DNA of 33,867 nt from Akkermansia muciniphila (lineage in GTDB: Bacteria; Verrucomicrobiota; Kiritimatiellia; RFP12; UBA1067). The stretch is taken from contig CAMBQV010000011.1 in NCBI GenBank assembly GCA_945870145.1, positions 1 through 33,867 of the forward strand, given 5' to 3'. Within the stretch, counting starts at the first letter, position 1. Every line of letters starts with the position of its first letter. Of the stretch, positions 22,213 through 32,200 are shown in pieces. Both the position numbers and the translations under genes were made by a program. Under the pieces are notes generated by a model that did no database searches, was not told the DNA's origin, and was given only the letters and a program-made list of their open reading frames with translations.

Positions 22213-23406
22213 ATGGCAACGAAACGTGATTACTATGTCGTGCTGGGCGTGAGTAAAACAGCCAGCGCGGATGAGATTAAAAAAGCGTATCGCAAGTTGG
22301 CGATGCAGTTCCACCCTGATCGCAATCCCAACGACAAGGATGCTGCTGAAAAATTCAAGGAAGCCAGCGAGGCCTACGAAGTTTTGAGCGACGAAGCCAA
22401 GCGTCAACGCTATGATCAGTACGGACACGAGGGCGTAAAATCCTCCTTTGGTTCAGGGGGTTTTGACTTTGGACGTGACTTCACCCACATGCAGGACATT
22501 GATTTGCAGGATATTCTGGGCAGTGTCTTTGGCGGTGGACTTGGGGATATGTTTGGCGGGGGAGGCGGTGGTGGACGTCGCCGTTCGCGCAACCCGAATG
22601 AGCCCCAGCGCGGCAATGATCTGCGCTTCGACTTGGAGATTGATTTTGAGGAGGCCGTTTTTGGTTCCGAACGTCAGGTGGACCTTACGGTCAACGACAC
22701 TTGCGAAACCTGCAAGGGGGCCGGCACGGCAGAGGGTTCGTCTCGCGAGTCTTGCAAGCAGTGCAATGGACATGGCTTTGTAGTTCAAGGCAATGGCTTC
22801 TTCCAGATGCGCCATGCCTGTCCGATCTGCAACGGCGAGGGAAGCATCGTCAAGAACCCCTGTCGCAAGTGCCAAGGCACAGGACGTATCAAGGCGCCAC
22901 GCCATATCACGCTTAAGATTCCAAAGGGTGTTGAGACGGGTTCCCGTTTGCGTCTCACCGGCAAAGGTGAGAGCGGTTCACGCGGAGGCGAACATGGCGA
23001 CCTCTATGTTGTGCTCCATGTGCGCGACCATGAGGTCTTTGAACGTCATGGCGACGACCTCGCCTGTAATGTTCATGTGTCACCTGTACTTGCCACGCTA
23101 GGAGGCGACATTGATGTTCCGACCCCTGAAGGATATGCGCGCCTGAAACTTCCGGCAGGGACCGCAACCGGTAAGGTCTTCCGGTTGCGCGATAAGGGTA
23201 TGCCCAGCTTGCAAGGCGGCAATGGCGATCTCCATGTGCGCATCGAGGTTGAAGTGCCGCAGAATCTTGGCGGTGGTCAACGTAAGGCGCTCGAGGCCTT
23301 TGCTGCAACCCTCACGCCCGACAATTTCCCAGAGGCCCGCAAGTTCCAGAAGCAGACTGACCGCTTCTTTGAGCGCCGTGATGCGCTCAGGAAAGTTAAA
23401 AGTTAA
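22213..23406 (+). CDS. dnaJ: DnaJ, Hsp40 co-chaperone
   Basis: This full-length type I DnaJ (397 residues) stimulates DnaK ATPase and delivers substrates. The J domain (residues 5-70) has the HPD motif at 34-36. A Gly/Phe-rich linker follows ([11 protein letters not shown] ... [11 protein letters not shown]). The zinc-finger region has all four CxxCxGxG repeats: [24 protein letters not shown] and CRKCQGTG. The C-terminal substrate domains show [14 protein letters not shown] and the VPTPEG motif. The last residues (RKVKS-stop) are encoded by a GTTAAAA word repeat that continues beyond the stop, so the original C-terminus may have been altered. Confidence 0.97.
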   Translation: MATKRDYYVVLGVSKTASADEIKKAYRKLAMQFHPDRNPNDKDAAEKFKEASEAYEVLSDEAKRQRYDQYGHEGVKSSFGSGGFDFGRDFTHMQDIDLQDILGSVFGGGLGDMFGGGGGGGRRRSRNPNEPQRGNDLRFDLEIDFEEAVFGSERQVDLTVNDTCETCKGAGTAEGSSRESCKQCNGHGFVVQGNGFFQMRHACPICNGEGSIVKNPCRKCQGTGRIKAPRHITLKIPKGVETGSRLRLTGKGESGSRGGEHGDLYVVLHVRDHEVFERHGDDLACNVHVSPVLATLGGDIDVPTPEGYARLKLPAGTATGKVFRLRDKGMPSLQGGNGDLHVRIEVEVPQNLGGGQRKALEAFAATLTPDNFPEARKFQKQTDRFFERRDALRKVKS

Positions 23407-23462
23407 AAGTGAAAACTTGAAACTCGAAGCTTGGTAATACTGCCCACTGCTACTGCCTACTG
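23392..23462. repeat. Word repeats at the dnaJ-rsmE junction
   Basis: AAAGTTAAAAGTTAAAAGTG (23392-23411) overlaps the dnaJ stop, and related GAAAACTTGAAACT words follow. An inverted family A copy (23439-23462) ends 8 nt before the rsmE ATG, leaving no Shine-Dalgarno for rsmE in the gap. Confidence 0.8.
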
Positions 23463-23470
23463 TTACTTCC

Positions 23471-24220
23471 ATGCACCGCCACCTTGTCAAAACAGAAGCA
23501 CTCCTCGCCGCCACCTGCGTGCTCGGCAAGGAGGAGGCGCATCATTTGCAGACGGTCCTCCGCGTCAAGCCCGGTGATGAGGTTCAGCTCTTTGATGGCC
23601 AGGGACGCACACGGCAAGCCGCCGTGGCTGATCTCGCCAAGAACGCCCTTACGCTCTCAACTATTGCGCCCGTTGTGTTTCATGCCAAACCCGCCTGCGC
23701 CTTGACCCTCTTTGCCTGTGTCAGCAAAGGGAAGCACATGGACTGGACCATCGAGAAGGCAGTGGAGTTGGGTGTCGCACGGATTGTTCCTGTTGTTTCC
23801 GCTCGCACGATCGTTCGTATTGAGTCCGAAGACCGTGACGCAAAAGTTGATCGCTGGATGCGCATTGCAGAGGAGGCGACACGGCAGTGCGGAAGCGCCT
23901 GGCTTCCTGAGATTCTTCCGCCCTGTTCGCTCACCGAAAGCCTCGCGCTGGTCAAGGCAACCACGCCGACCTTTGTCGCCGCCCTCACACCAGATGCCAA
24001 ACCTTTGCGCGAATATCTCCTACCAACTGCCAACTGCAACTGCCAACTGCCCACTGTCCAAGCAGGCTGGTTTGTCGGACCGGAAGGCGATTTCACGCCA
24101 GAGGAGCTTGCCCAGCTCTTGGAAGCAGGAGCGCTCCCCGTCAGCCTGGGCAAGAGTGTCCTCCGTACCGAGACCGCCTGTCTCTACGGCCTCTGCGTCC
24201 TCAATTGCGCCTGGCTGTAA
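23471..24220 (+). CDS. rsmE: 16S rRNA (uracil1498-N3)-methyltransferase RsmE
   Basis: RsmE is a SPOUT methyltransferase that makes m3U1498 in 16S rRNA with S-adenosylmethionine. The PUA-like N-terminus has HHLQTVLRVKPGDEVQLFDG. The SPOUT part has KGKHMDWTIEKAVELGV, IVPVVSARTIV, EEATRQCG, then the knot motifs GWFVGPEGDFTPEEL and SLGKSVLRTETA. At 249 residues the length is normal. Residues about 185-196 (PTANCNCQLPTV) are encoded by a family A repeat lying in frame just before the cofactor-binding strand. It reads through without a stop, in a surface loop by family topology. The ATG directly follows another repeat copy and lacks a ribosome-binding site. Confidence 0.95.
   Translation: MHRHLVKTEALLAATCVLGKEEAHHLQTVLRVKPGDEVQLFDGQGRTRQAAVADLAKNALTLSTIAPVVFHAKPACALTLFACVSKGKHMDWTIEKAVELGVARIVPVVSARTIVRIESEDRDAKVDRWMRIAEEATRQCGSAWLPEILPPCSLTESLALVKATTPTFVAALTPDAKPLREYLLPTANCNCQLPTVQAGWFVGPEGDFTPEELAQLLEAGALPVSLGKSVLRTETACLYGLCVLNCAWL
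24023..24057. repeat. Family A repeat inside the rsmE reading frame
   Basis: Five CAACTGC-type words in a row lie within the rsmE frame and encode PTANCNCQLPTV. Intergenic copies of the same words lie on both sides of the gene (23439-23462 and 24342-24379) in the same orientation. Confidence 0.85.
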
Positions 24221-24240
24221 GATTTGCTGTCAGGGTTCAG

Positions 24241-24379
24241 GACTTGAGACCTGAGACTTGGGACTTGCAGCACGTGACATCAGGACATTAGGATTCCAGG
24301 ACGCAAGCCAACCCTGGCGCGGCGTAGCTCTCAAGCGAAGCCGGCTGCCGGCTGCCGACTGCGACTGCCAACTGCCACT
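24241..24379. repeat. Mosaic of three or four word-repeat families between rsmE and comM
   Basis: In order: GACTTGAGACCTGAGACTTGG words (24241-24268); CAGGACATTAGGATTCCAGG words (24281-24300), related to 5237-5255; a GCGGCGTAGCTCTCAAGCGAAG stretch (24319-24340); and family A words CGGCTGCC to CAACTGCCACT (24342-24379). The whole gap between these convergent genes is made of repeats, with little or no other sequence. Confidence 0.75.
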
Positions 24380-24385
24380 TTCCCC

Positions 24386-25921
24386 TCACATCCAAATGCT
24401 GCGATCGAGGGAACGGTATTGAATCGCCTCGGAGATATGGCCGGGGCCGATCTCTTCAGCGCCCTCCATATCGGCGATGGTGCGGGCGACTTTGACGATG
24501 CGATCATACGCGCGTGCGCTGAAATGAAACTCGGTCATGGCCATTTTGAGCAACTCGGCTGCCTCCTCCGAAGGGACGCAATGGTCCTGCACATCGCGCG
24601 CTGACATCGCTGCATTACACGTGATCTTGGGATTGCGCGCAAAGCGTTCGCGTTGTCGCCGGCGACAGGTTTCGACGCGATCCCGAATCTCAGCAGAGGG
24701 CGTACCGCGACCTAAGGTGCTCATCTGGTCGTAATTCACCGGGGGCACTTCGATGTGGATGTCGATGCGATCCAGCAAGGGACCTGAAATCTTGTTGCGA
24801 TAGGCCTGTATCTTGGTTGAGGTACAACGGCACTCGCGTTTGGGGTCCCCTGCAAAGCCGCAGGGACACGGATTCATCGCAGCCACAAGCATGAAGCGGG
24901 AGGGGAAGTCGAGGGTGGCTGCGGCGCGGGAGATCGTGACATGGCCATCTTCGAGGGGCTGGCGAAGCACCTCTAAAACGTTGCGATGAAATTCAGGGAG
25001 TTCGTCGAGGAAGAGGACGCCCCGATGGGCCAAACTCACCTCGCCGGGCAAGGGATGGACACCGCCCCCCAAGAGTCCAGCATCTGAGATGGTATGGTGT
25101 GGCGACCGGAAGGGACGTTGGAAGATCAAGGCCTGATGGCTCTTGAGCGTCCCGGCGATGCTGTGGATGCGTGTAGCTTCGAGCGCCTCCTCCAAATGCA
25201 TCTCAGGCAGGATCGAGGCGATACGTCGCGCCAGCATGGTTTTGCCTGCGCCAGGCGAGCCAATCATCAGGATATTGTGGCCACCACAAACCGCGACCTC
25301 GATCGCCCGCTTGGCAGACTCCTGGCCCTTGACATCCGCGAAATCTTCGGTGTGTCCGCGCTCACGTTGGATCAGTTCGGAAAGCTCGACGCGAAAGGGT
25401 TCCAGTTTCAAGGACCCCGAGAGAAACTCGATGGCCTCTCGCAGGTGGCGGACAGGGTAGACCTCAATGCCCTCGGCAACGGCCGCCTCTTCTGCATTGT
25501 CCGCAGGTACAATGATGCCACGTTTGCCTTGCTTACGCATCTCAAGCGTCACAGGGAGTACGCCTCTGACACGACGTACCTCGCCACTCAACGCCAATTC
25601 ACCGATCAAGGCGAACTGGTCGAGATTGGGCATTTCGGCCTCTCCTGTGGCCGCTAGCAGCCCCGCCGCGATCGGCAGGTCATAGACCGGCCCCTCCTTC
25701 TTGATGTCAGCAGGGGCAAGATTAATGGTGGTACGCCCGATCATGGGACGGAACCCCGAGTTGTTCATGGCGGTGAGTACGCGGTCCTTGCTTTCGCGAA
25801 CCGCTGCATCGGGCAATCCGACAATCACAAACTGCGCTTCACCCTTGCCCGCGTTGACCTCGATCTCGACCGAATAGGCATTGACGCCATACACGGCGCC
25901 TGAATAGACACGTGATAACAT
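24386..25921 (-). CDS. comM: YifB/ComM family Mg-chelatase-like AAA+ ATPase
   Basis: ComM is a hexameric AAA+ helicase that extends branch migration during natural transformation; many bacteria carry it as YifB. The N-terminal Lon-like domain has VEIEVNAGKGEAQFVIVGLPDAAVRESKDRV. The AAA+ core has Walker A GSPGAGKTMLARR, Walker B GVLFLDELPEF and the LVAAMNPCPCGFAGDPKRECRC insert. The C-terminal Mg-chelatase segment reads FSARAYDRIVKVARTIADMEG. At 511 residues it is full length. AGAGGAG lies 8 nt before the ATG. It suggests, but does not prove, competence for transformation. Confidence 0.95.
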   Translation of the reverse strand: MLSRVYSGAVYGVNAYSVEIEVNAGKGEAQFVIVGLPDAAVRESKDRVLTAMNNSGFRPMIGRTTINLAPADIKKEGPVYDLPIAAGLLAATGEAEMPNLDQFALIGELALSGEVRRVRGVLPVTLEMRKQGKRGIIVPADNAEEAAVAEGIEVYPVRHLREAIEFLSGSLKLEPFRVELSELIQRERGHTEDFADVKGQESAKRAIEVAVCGGHNILMIGSPGAGKTMLARRIASILPEMHLEEALEATRIHSIAGTLKSHQALIFQRPFRSPHHTISDAGLLGGGVHPLPGEVSLAHRGVLFLDELPEFHRNVLEVLRQPLEDGHVTISRAAATLDFPSRFMLVAAMNPCPCGFAGDPKRECRCTSTKIQAYRNKISGPLLDRIDIHIEVPPVNYDQMSTLGRGTPSAEIRDRVETCRRRQRERFARNPKITCNAAMSARDVQDHCVPSEEAAELLKMAMTEFHFSARAYDRIVKVARTIADMEGAEEIGPGHISEAIQYRSLDRSIWM

Positions 25922-25971
25922 GGAACGACTCCTCTTTTAATGTGATTTTTTTTGATACTTAACCATTTGGT

Positions 25972-26010
25972 TTAACGCAAAAACCGCAAAATTTGCGGTT
26001 TTTGCGTTAA
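25972..26010. repeat. Perfect 19-bp palindrome with one-base centre
   Basis: TTAACGCAAAAACCGCAAA is followed by A and its exact complement. As RNA it forms a 17-18 bp hairpin with a tiny loop. It lies between the giant gene and comM and may end the giant transcript, but neither strand has a U-run right after the stem. A further small inverted repeat (AACCATTTGGTT) adjoins it on the left. Confidence 0.85.
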
Positions 26011-26175
26011 GAAACCCTATTCGTCATTAATGACAAAAGACAACCTATTTACCGAAAAATGACAAGGGGGAAACGAAACCCACTTGTTCACTTCGGTGTT
26101 GTCTTCCAACCCTGAATCAACTAAACTTAGAGCTTCATTATGAAGCTTGACCCTCGACTTCGACCCTCACTAACG

Positions 26176-26202
26176 ACACAGGAGCGCACTGCGCTCCTGT
26201 GT
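26176..26202. terminator. Perfect 13-bp hairpin after the giant gene, possible terminator
   Basis: ACACAGGAGCGCA and TGCGCTCCTGTGT flank one base. The hairpin is GC-rich and lies 48 nt beyond the giant gene's stop on the minus strand. No U-run follows, so classical intrinsic termination is uncertain; it may instead be a dispersed repeat. Confidence 0.45.
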
Positions 26203-26249
26203 ACCACCGCCCTCTTTATCCTTGGACTCCTCGTCCGGCTATTTTCCCA

Positions 26250-29200
26250 TTAAGGAACAAAAAGCGAGTTGGTGTTGTTGATTAGCTCTTGCGTAGCAAT
26301 AAATTGGTTGTTATGGTCTAAAAACAACTTGAATAGGCCTGCGCTATTTGTAAAGCCATTGATAAATGTACGCGCGTGGAAGTTGGCGTCGAAGGAGTTC
26401 GCACCTATTGAATATTGCCGGATGGATTTCAAGGGCTTAAACGGATCCGTATCCTTTAGCCAGATACTGACAGCCGCGTCGCCACGCAAGAAAGTGACAC
26501 GATTGGTGTATCCACTGCCATCGATTGTTGCCATTTCCAAGGTCAACCATAAACCAAACGGAGGATTAGGCACAGGAGTCATTAGGTTGAAAATGAAGCG
26601 ATTGGTTTGGGTTGGATCCATGTTTAGCCAATACTCCTCCTGAAGTCCAAGCGTGCTAGTTTCAAAATAGCTGGGCGCAAGAGGCTTGTCATTATACTGC
26701 CGTAACCAAGCGATCTGGTCTGCGGTTTGTACAAAATTGGTCACATGAGGGGCGAGCCACAATTCAGCGACCAACGTGGTGTTGGTCTGGACATCCACCA
26801 ACGAGATCGTATAGTTTGTGATCGCTTTCTGATCGGTCGGCGAGAGGAGTTGCACATTGTTAGAGAACACGTTGTAGAAGCGGAACCAAGAGTCGGCAAC
26901 ATAATTGAAATTAGTGGCTTGCCCTTTTTTCATCTTAAACATAAGTGGATTCTTTTGCGCGCCATTTTGCCAACCGTGCGTCAATCGATCTTTCGAGAGA
27001 AGCGTGGAAATAATCAGCACATTCGAGCCCCCGGGCATTGGGGCTACAGGGAACTCTTGTCCTAGATTTCTCTCACCAGGCGTCCAGTTGAGCGGTCCCA
27101 CCCCCTGTTGCCAAGAGTTTGTGTTATCTGTACGCTCGTAGCGACCTGCTGTGACATTCACTTTCCCCGTGTAAGCGAGCGAACCATTGAAGTCTTCACG
27201 TCCCACATAACTAAAAGAGGGCGCCGCGTTTGTAAAGTGAACACCTGTAACCCATGAGACGACTTGACGATTGTAATCGTAGGCGATCGACTGCTCATAC
27301 ATGCCCATCGGACGCTTCAGACGATAGCCTCCCGGATAGAATTGGGCAGCCGTACTCCCTGGATAGAAGCTTTCTTTCCCTTGCATATACCACACGGCCT
27401 TATGCACAACGCAAGTGGTAGAGAGCGGCGGATAGGAGGGTCTGTTATTGATGGCCTCGAGGTCGGGGGCCCCTATCACAAAGAGCCCATACTTACTTCC
27501 ATAGTCCAGCACAGGCGAGACAATTGTAGAGGAGTTTAAGAGATCGGTCCGCCATATATAACGATCCTTGTTCAACACTTCTACCGTCCACCCCTGCAAG
27601 CTCATCCATGCGGGCTGAGCAATTTCAACGTAGGGGTTCATGAAGACCTTGTGGTTCTGTGCCAGAAGCGCGTCATCCTCGTTCAGGTTCAGCTCATTGA
27701 TCCAGACCGCTCCAGGAGGTACATCATAGACGATATAATAGGGCGACCACGTCGTCTTGAGCGCGCCTGTAGAGGTGTTACCCACCCTGTTAAAGTCAAC
27801 AGGGAAGTACCACGAGGGATTCACAAAGTGATCCGAGGTTTCCGGAGACTGGGAGATAACATATTTAGTCGAACTACCTGCTCTGTTATACTCTGCCCAG
27901 ACTATGTATTGGACAACCGAGTACTTCTCCTGCTCGGGAATACCCGTAATCATAAAATCGCCAGTTATACGGTAAATTTGATTGGGCACATCCACACAAT
28001 CCAAAGTCTTTTCAACATGGGTTGGGACATTTGTTACGCCTCCCCACGTGTTGGTCCCCACGACGTAAGCGACCTTGACTACAATATTTTTCGGATCCAG
28101 CAAGATGTTGGTGAGTTGAGCCTCTATGCCAATATCCTCGCCTTCAAGAGGCTGTTTAGTCTCTGTGGGGCCAAGAGACGTGGGTACAAGCAACTTCACG
28201 CCAGTGATATCGAAGCGAGGGTAGATCGCCTCGGTCAAGACGATTTCATCAATACCGATGCGCTGAGGGGTGCCAATTAGAGGGGCCACACCATCGACCA
28301 CCAACTTGACTGCCTTGATGGTATTCGGCAAATTGGTATAACTATAGGAGAAGGGACGGTAAAAGGCATTGGTAATATTGGGAAATGTCGCGAGCCATGT
28401 CCATTCTCCGTCGGGTTTATCTCTATTCCACGTATCCGTCGTAACATAAAGTGAGATTGAGGGGGTGGGGAGCCCTGCTGCATAGTTGGCTGTAAAGGCG
28501 CGAGCAAGGAAGGAGATGGTTCCGAGTCCACGGGTCAGACGTGGTGCCATGATATAGGGATTGTGGTTCGTCATCGGCCGATCCGGATGGGTTCCGATTG
28601 TCATGCGGTTGTTCATGTATCCCGAGATATTTGTATCCAACCACCAGTTGTTGGTCTCCGCGGACGTGATCTTCATGTTGTAAGCAACCCAGTCCTTCGG
28701 CGAATTGGTGGGGTTGTTCCAAATCGTAATATTGTCCAAGTCGATGACCGACTTGTTCGTGTGGGTGAGATCATTGATCAACCGTACGTAGATATTAGTC
28801 TCGGCCAGAATCCCGAGGTATAAGTTGACGTTCACCCAACCACTGGTGACATCAAAGGTTAAGTTGGTTATATCAACCCATCCGACGAGAGTATCTCCAG
28901 GAGAAACGCTTTGCGTGTATTGAATCTTCAATTTCGCAGGTCCGTCTGTTACGCGGTAGCCAAAGAGAATCGAGCCAATACCCTCCACCTGTTCGGAACG
29001 GACACCTTGAATCCGAGTTGGATCGGCCTGGGAAGAATCCAGATGGGCATACCACTGGTTGGTCGTATCATAATTCACCCAGCCCTCAGTGATCTTCCAC
29101 TCATCGGCGGTGATGGGGTCGGTCTTCGCACGCCAGCTCGTCACATGAATACCATCCAGGGCAATATCATCATCATCATCCACCGCGATTCGGATAAGAC

Positions 29201-32200
29201 GGTCCCTCCAGTCATTGGTTGTTGCTGAAAACGTCTGGAAGTTATAGTCGGTGATCGTGTGGGTCGCAAATTGAGTCCATTCACCGGTTGTTGTGCCGGT
29301 ATAGAGCTTCACCTGTGTTGATGTACTTGCGGACAAGAAATTGGTGGTCGCTACATATTTATTGGGCATCACGAACCATTCAGTACTGTTTATACCTATC
29401 GAACTAAAGGTGTTGGTCGCCCATGTAGAGGGGGTAAGATCCGCGATCTCTATTTTGGGGACTCTAAGAGCACAATCTGCAGAATGAAAACCATACGAGC
29501 CATACTGAATGGGCGAGTTTGGGTCCATTACAACAGCACCAACATTCGTTGCGCCATTTGAGAGTGTCCAGCCTGTAATATCCGTCTGATTGAAGTTAAC
29601 CTGTATAGCTGTCTCCGTGGAAGACGGATTGTACACATGAAACTTCGTGGGATAGGTAGCAGCGTCCAACGTCGTCAACTGAGCATCCCAGTTTATTTCA
29701 GCTCCAGTTGCTGTCCGAACGACAGAGGCAAGCAGCTTAGGAGTCAATGTCCCGTCCCATTTCCATATTTCATGTTTGATACGCTTATTAAAGTTAGTAT
29801 CAATGGTGCTCGTGCCCACAGGAGTATCACGACTGTCTGTCGTCTGGGTAATCCGGTATTCATAGAACATCAACATGCTTCGATAATAAGCGATCATAGA
29901 CATCGAGGGCGCCTCCGGTGACATAGAATCCACCTTCATCGATGATCGTATAACATAATTCGAGCGGAGCATGTCAGTCATACGCCATATTGCGTTCATG
30001 CTATAATCAAGCATGTTTTGGGGGAGCGGTCGACTTAAACGCGCCTCATAGGTTAAGGTTCCAATGCCGTGGAGGTTCGGCCACTGAGCGGCGTCATTTT
30101 GTAAATAACCATCGCCTGCGGGTGCGCTTTTGCCAAAGAGTCGGACTGCTAGATTTCGGCGCTGGTTCTCGGTGCCTATATAGTTGGGTTCCGTATTTCC
30201 CGCGGTTCGCTCCACCACATATTGAAAGACACCCGCGTACCATTCGGAATAGTTTAAAATTGGCTCGGGACCTGTTCGCAAAGCAGAGGTTTCAACGGGT
30301 GTATAAATAGAGCCTTGCTTAAAATAATTACTTTTGGCAGAAGCAAAACTTTGCGACCAACCATTCGAGAAGGATTGCGAAAAGGCGGTCTTGGGATACT
30401 TGTCTGCTGAGTCGGTAAAGTAATTCTTTGGAGTGTCCCCCGCGTTCCACCCATTAAAATTCTGGTATTCACCCCGGCCTGCGATATAGTTCGTCTTCTC
30501 GGTGTCGAGCGTAAAGAGGACATAGCTGGACTCCCCTGGAACCGTGGTTACGCCGAACCAGTCATTTGTCCGGCTCGTGATGGTGGCGTTGGTGAGTCCG
30601 CAGTTATCCCCGTACGGGAGAGACCCGTTCTGGATACGGGTGGTACTCATATTCTGCCAGTAAACTTTGTTCGTGGTCGTCTGAAAGGCATTGGTATAAG
30701 CGCCGGTCGCCTCAAAATACCAGAGGAGATTCGTCACCCCTGGGTGATTCACAATGTCGTACTTGGCCTGCCACCGGTTGGTGTTGCTGAGCTCCATTTC
30801 CAAAATCTGATTTGTGGATGAACCATTGACGAAGAGAACCGTTTTGACCTTGTCATGGCTCGACGGGAAGAGACGCAAGGAGAAGACAAAGGGGGTGTTT
30901 GTTGCGCTACTTCCCGAGGTCATCCCTGCAGCAGAGTAGACCCGAGGCGATTTTTTTTCGGACACGGTGTTAGTCACTGCCGGATAGACGGTATAATCCT
31001 TTGACTGGTAGTAAGCACCGTAAAAATGGCATACAAAGAAATATTCAAGATTCCCGGCGTCAGAATAGGCGCGCAGGGCGCTCTCCGGTTGCCAGAGTTC
31101 GCCGTTCCCGAGCCCGTCCCCTATATTGACGCAGGTCATCTTATTGGTCACCCAGGGGGTAACTTGATTGAGATAGTTCCAACGTGAGACCATCAGGACA
31201 TTGGTCCGCGTCTCGCTTATTGTAATATGAGGCCCCGGCATATTGTCAATCCTGATCTGAACTTCCATATTCGTGTTCACGCTTGGATAGGCGTTGAAGG
31301 GAGAGAGCCCATGGGACATGATCACGTCAGCCGGCGGCTCAGAGACACGGAGGTTATCAACCGCTACCATCGGTACATCACGATTGCTGCCTTGGTTGTT
31401 CATTCTTTGAATTCGGATGGCAATCGGCCCCCTACAATTGATTTCTTGTTGATACCGATTCGTCGCAACGGAACCGAGGCTTAAAGAGCTTATCTCCACC
31501 CATGACCACGAATCTGGAGGTATGGGTAACAAAAATTCAGCACTATTTGTTGCAATATAGACTTTAATAATGGCCGCTGGGCTAATAGTCGCGACAGGAG
31601 CTATATCAAAATAGAGCGTACCCACGCCGTTAGTTAAAATAGGCGACGCCATTTTCGATCCAATCAAATTCTGAAAATAAGCACAATAATTTGTGTTGGG
31701 CACATACGTGTTACCATTTAAAACCGGCCCAATGCTCGAGCCTGATGTTAAACGGCCCATACGAATATCAGAAAAGACCCATCCTGATATATGAAGATGG
31801 TTGGTTCCTTTTTGTGAGCCTGCTGTATTATTAGTCCCAATATGCTGCCATGTGGGCGTCGCTCCATTTGTCTGATTATAGTCATCAAATGAAAAATATC
31901 TCCCTTCATTCGGATTCAGATCATAGATCGGTGCTGCAAAAGACCAGTCCGGCGGTGGCTCCAAGGCCTGGACGTTGTCAATAACCACATAAGGCAAATC
32001 CGGATTGCTGCCGAGGGTGTTCATTCTTTGAATTCGAATGGCGATTGAGCCCACATAGTTAAGGTTTGTCTGATAAGTTATCTGATTGGTTGAACTGATC
32101 GCTAAAGACCCTATTTCTACCCATGCGTTGGTGGGTATGGGGCTCACAACATTTGTCGCAATATAGACTTTAATACTGGCCGCTACGCCCAAAGTAGAGG

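Larger units (their letters stand above)
25922..26249. other. Non-coding gap with four perfect palindromes
   Basis: No gene is seen in these 328 nt between the giant-protein gene and comM, both on the minus strand. It contains palindromes at 25972-26010, 26023-26034, 26131-26147 and 26176-26202, and a direct word repeat GACCCTCGACTTCGACCCTC (26149-26168). The purine-rich comM ribosome-binding site is at its left end. A small RNA or terminator array is possible. Confidence 0.7.
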
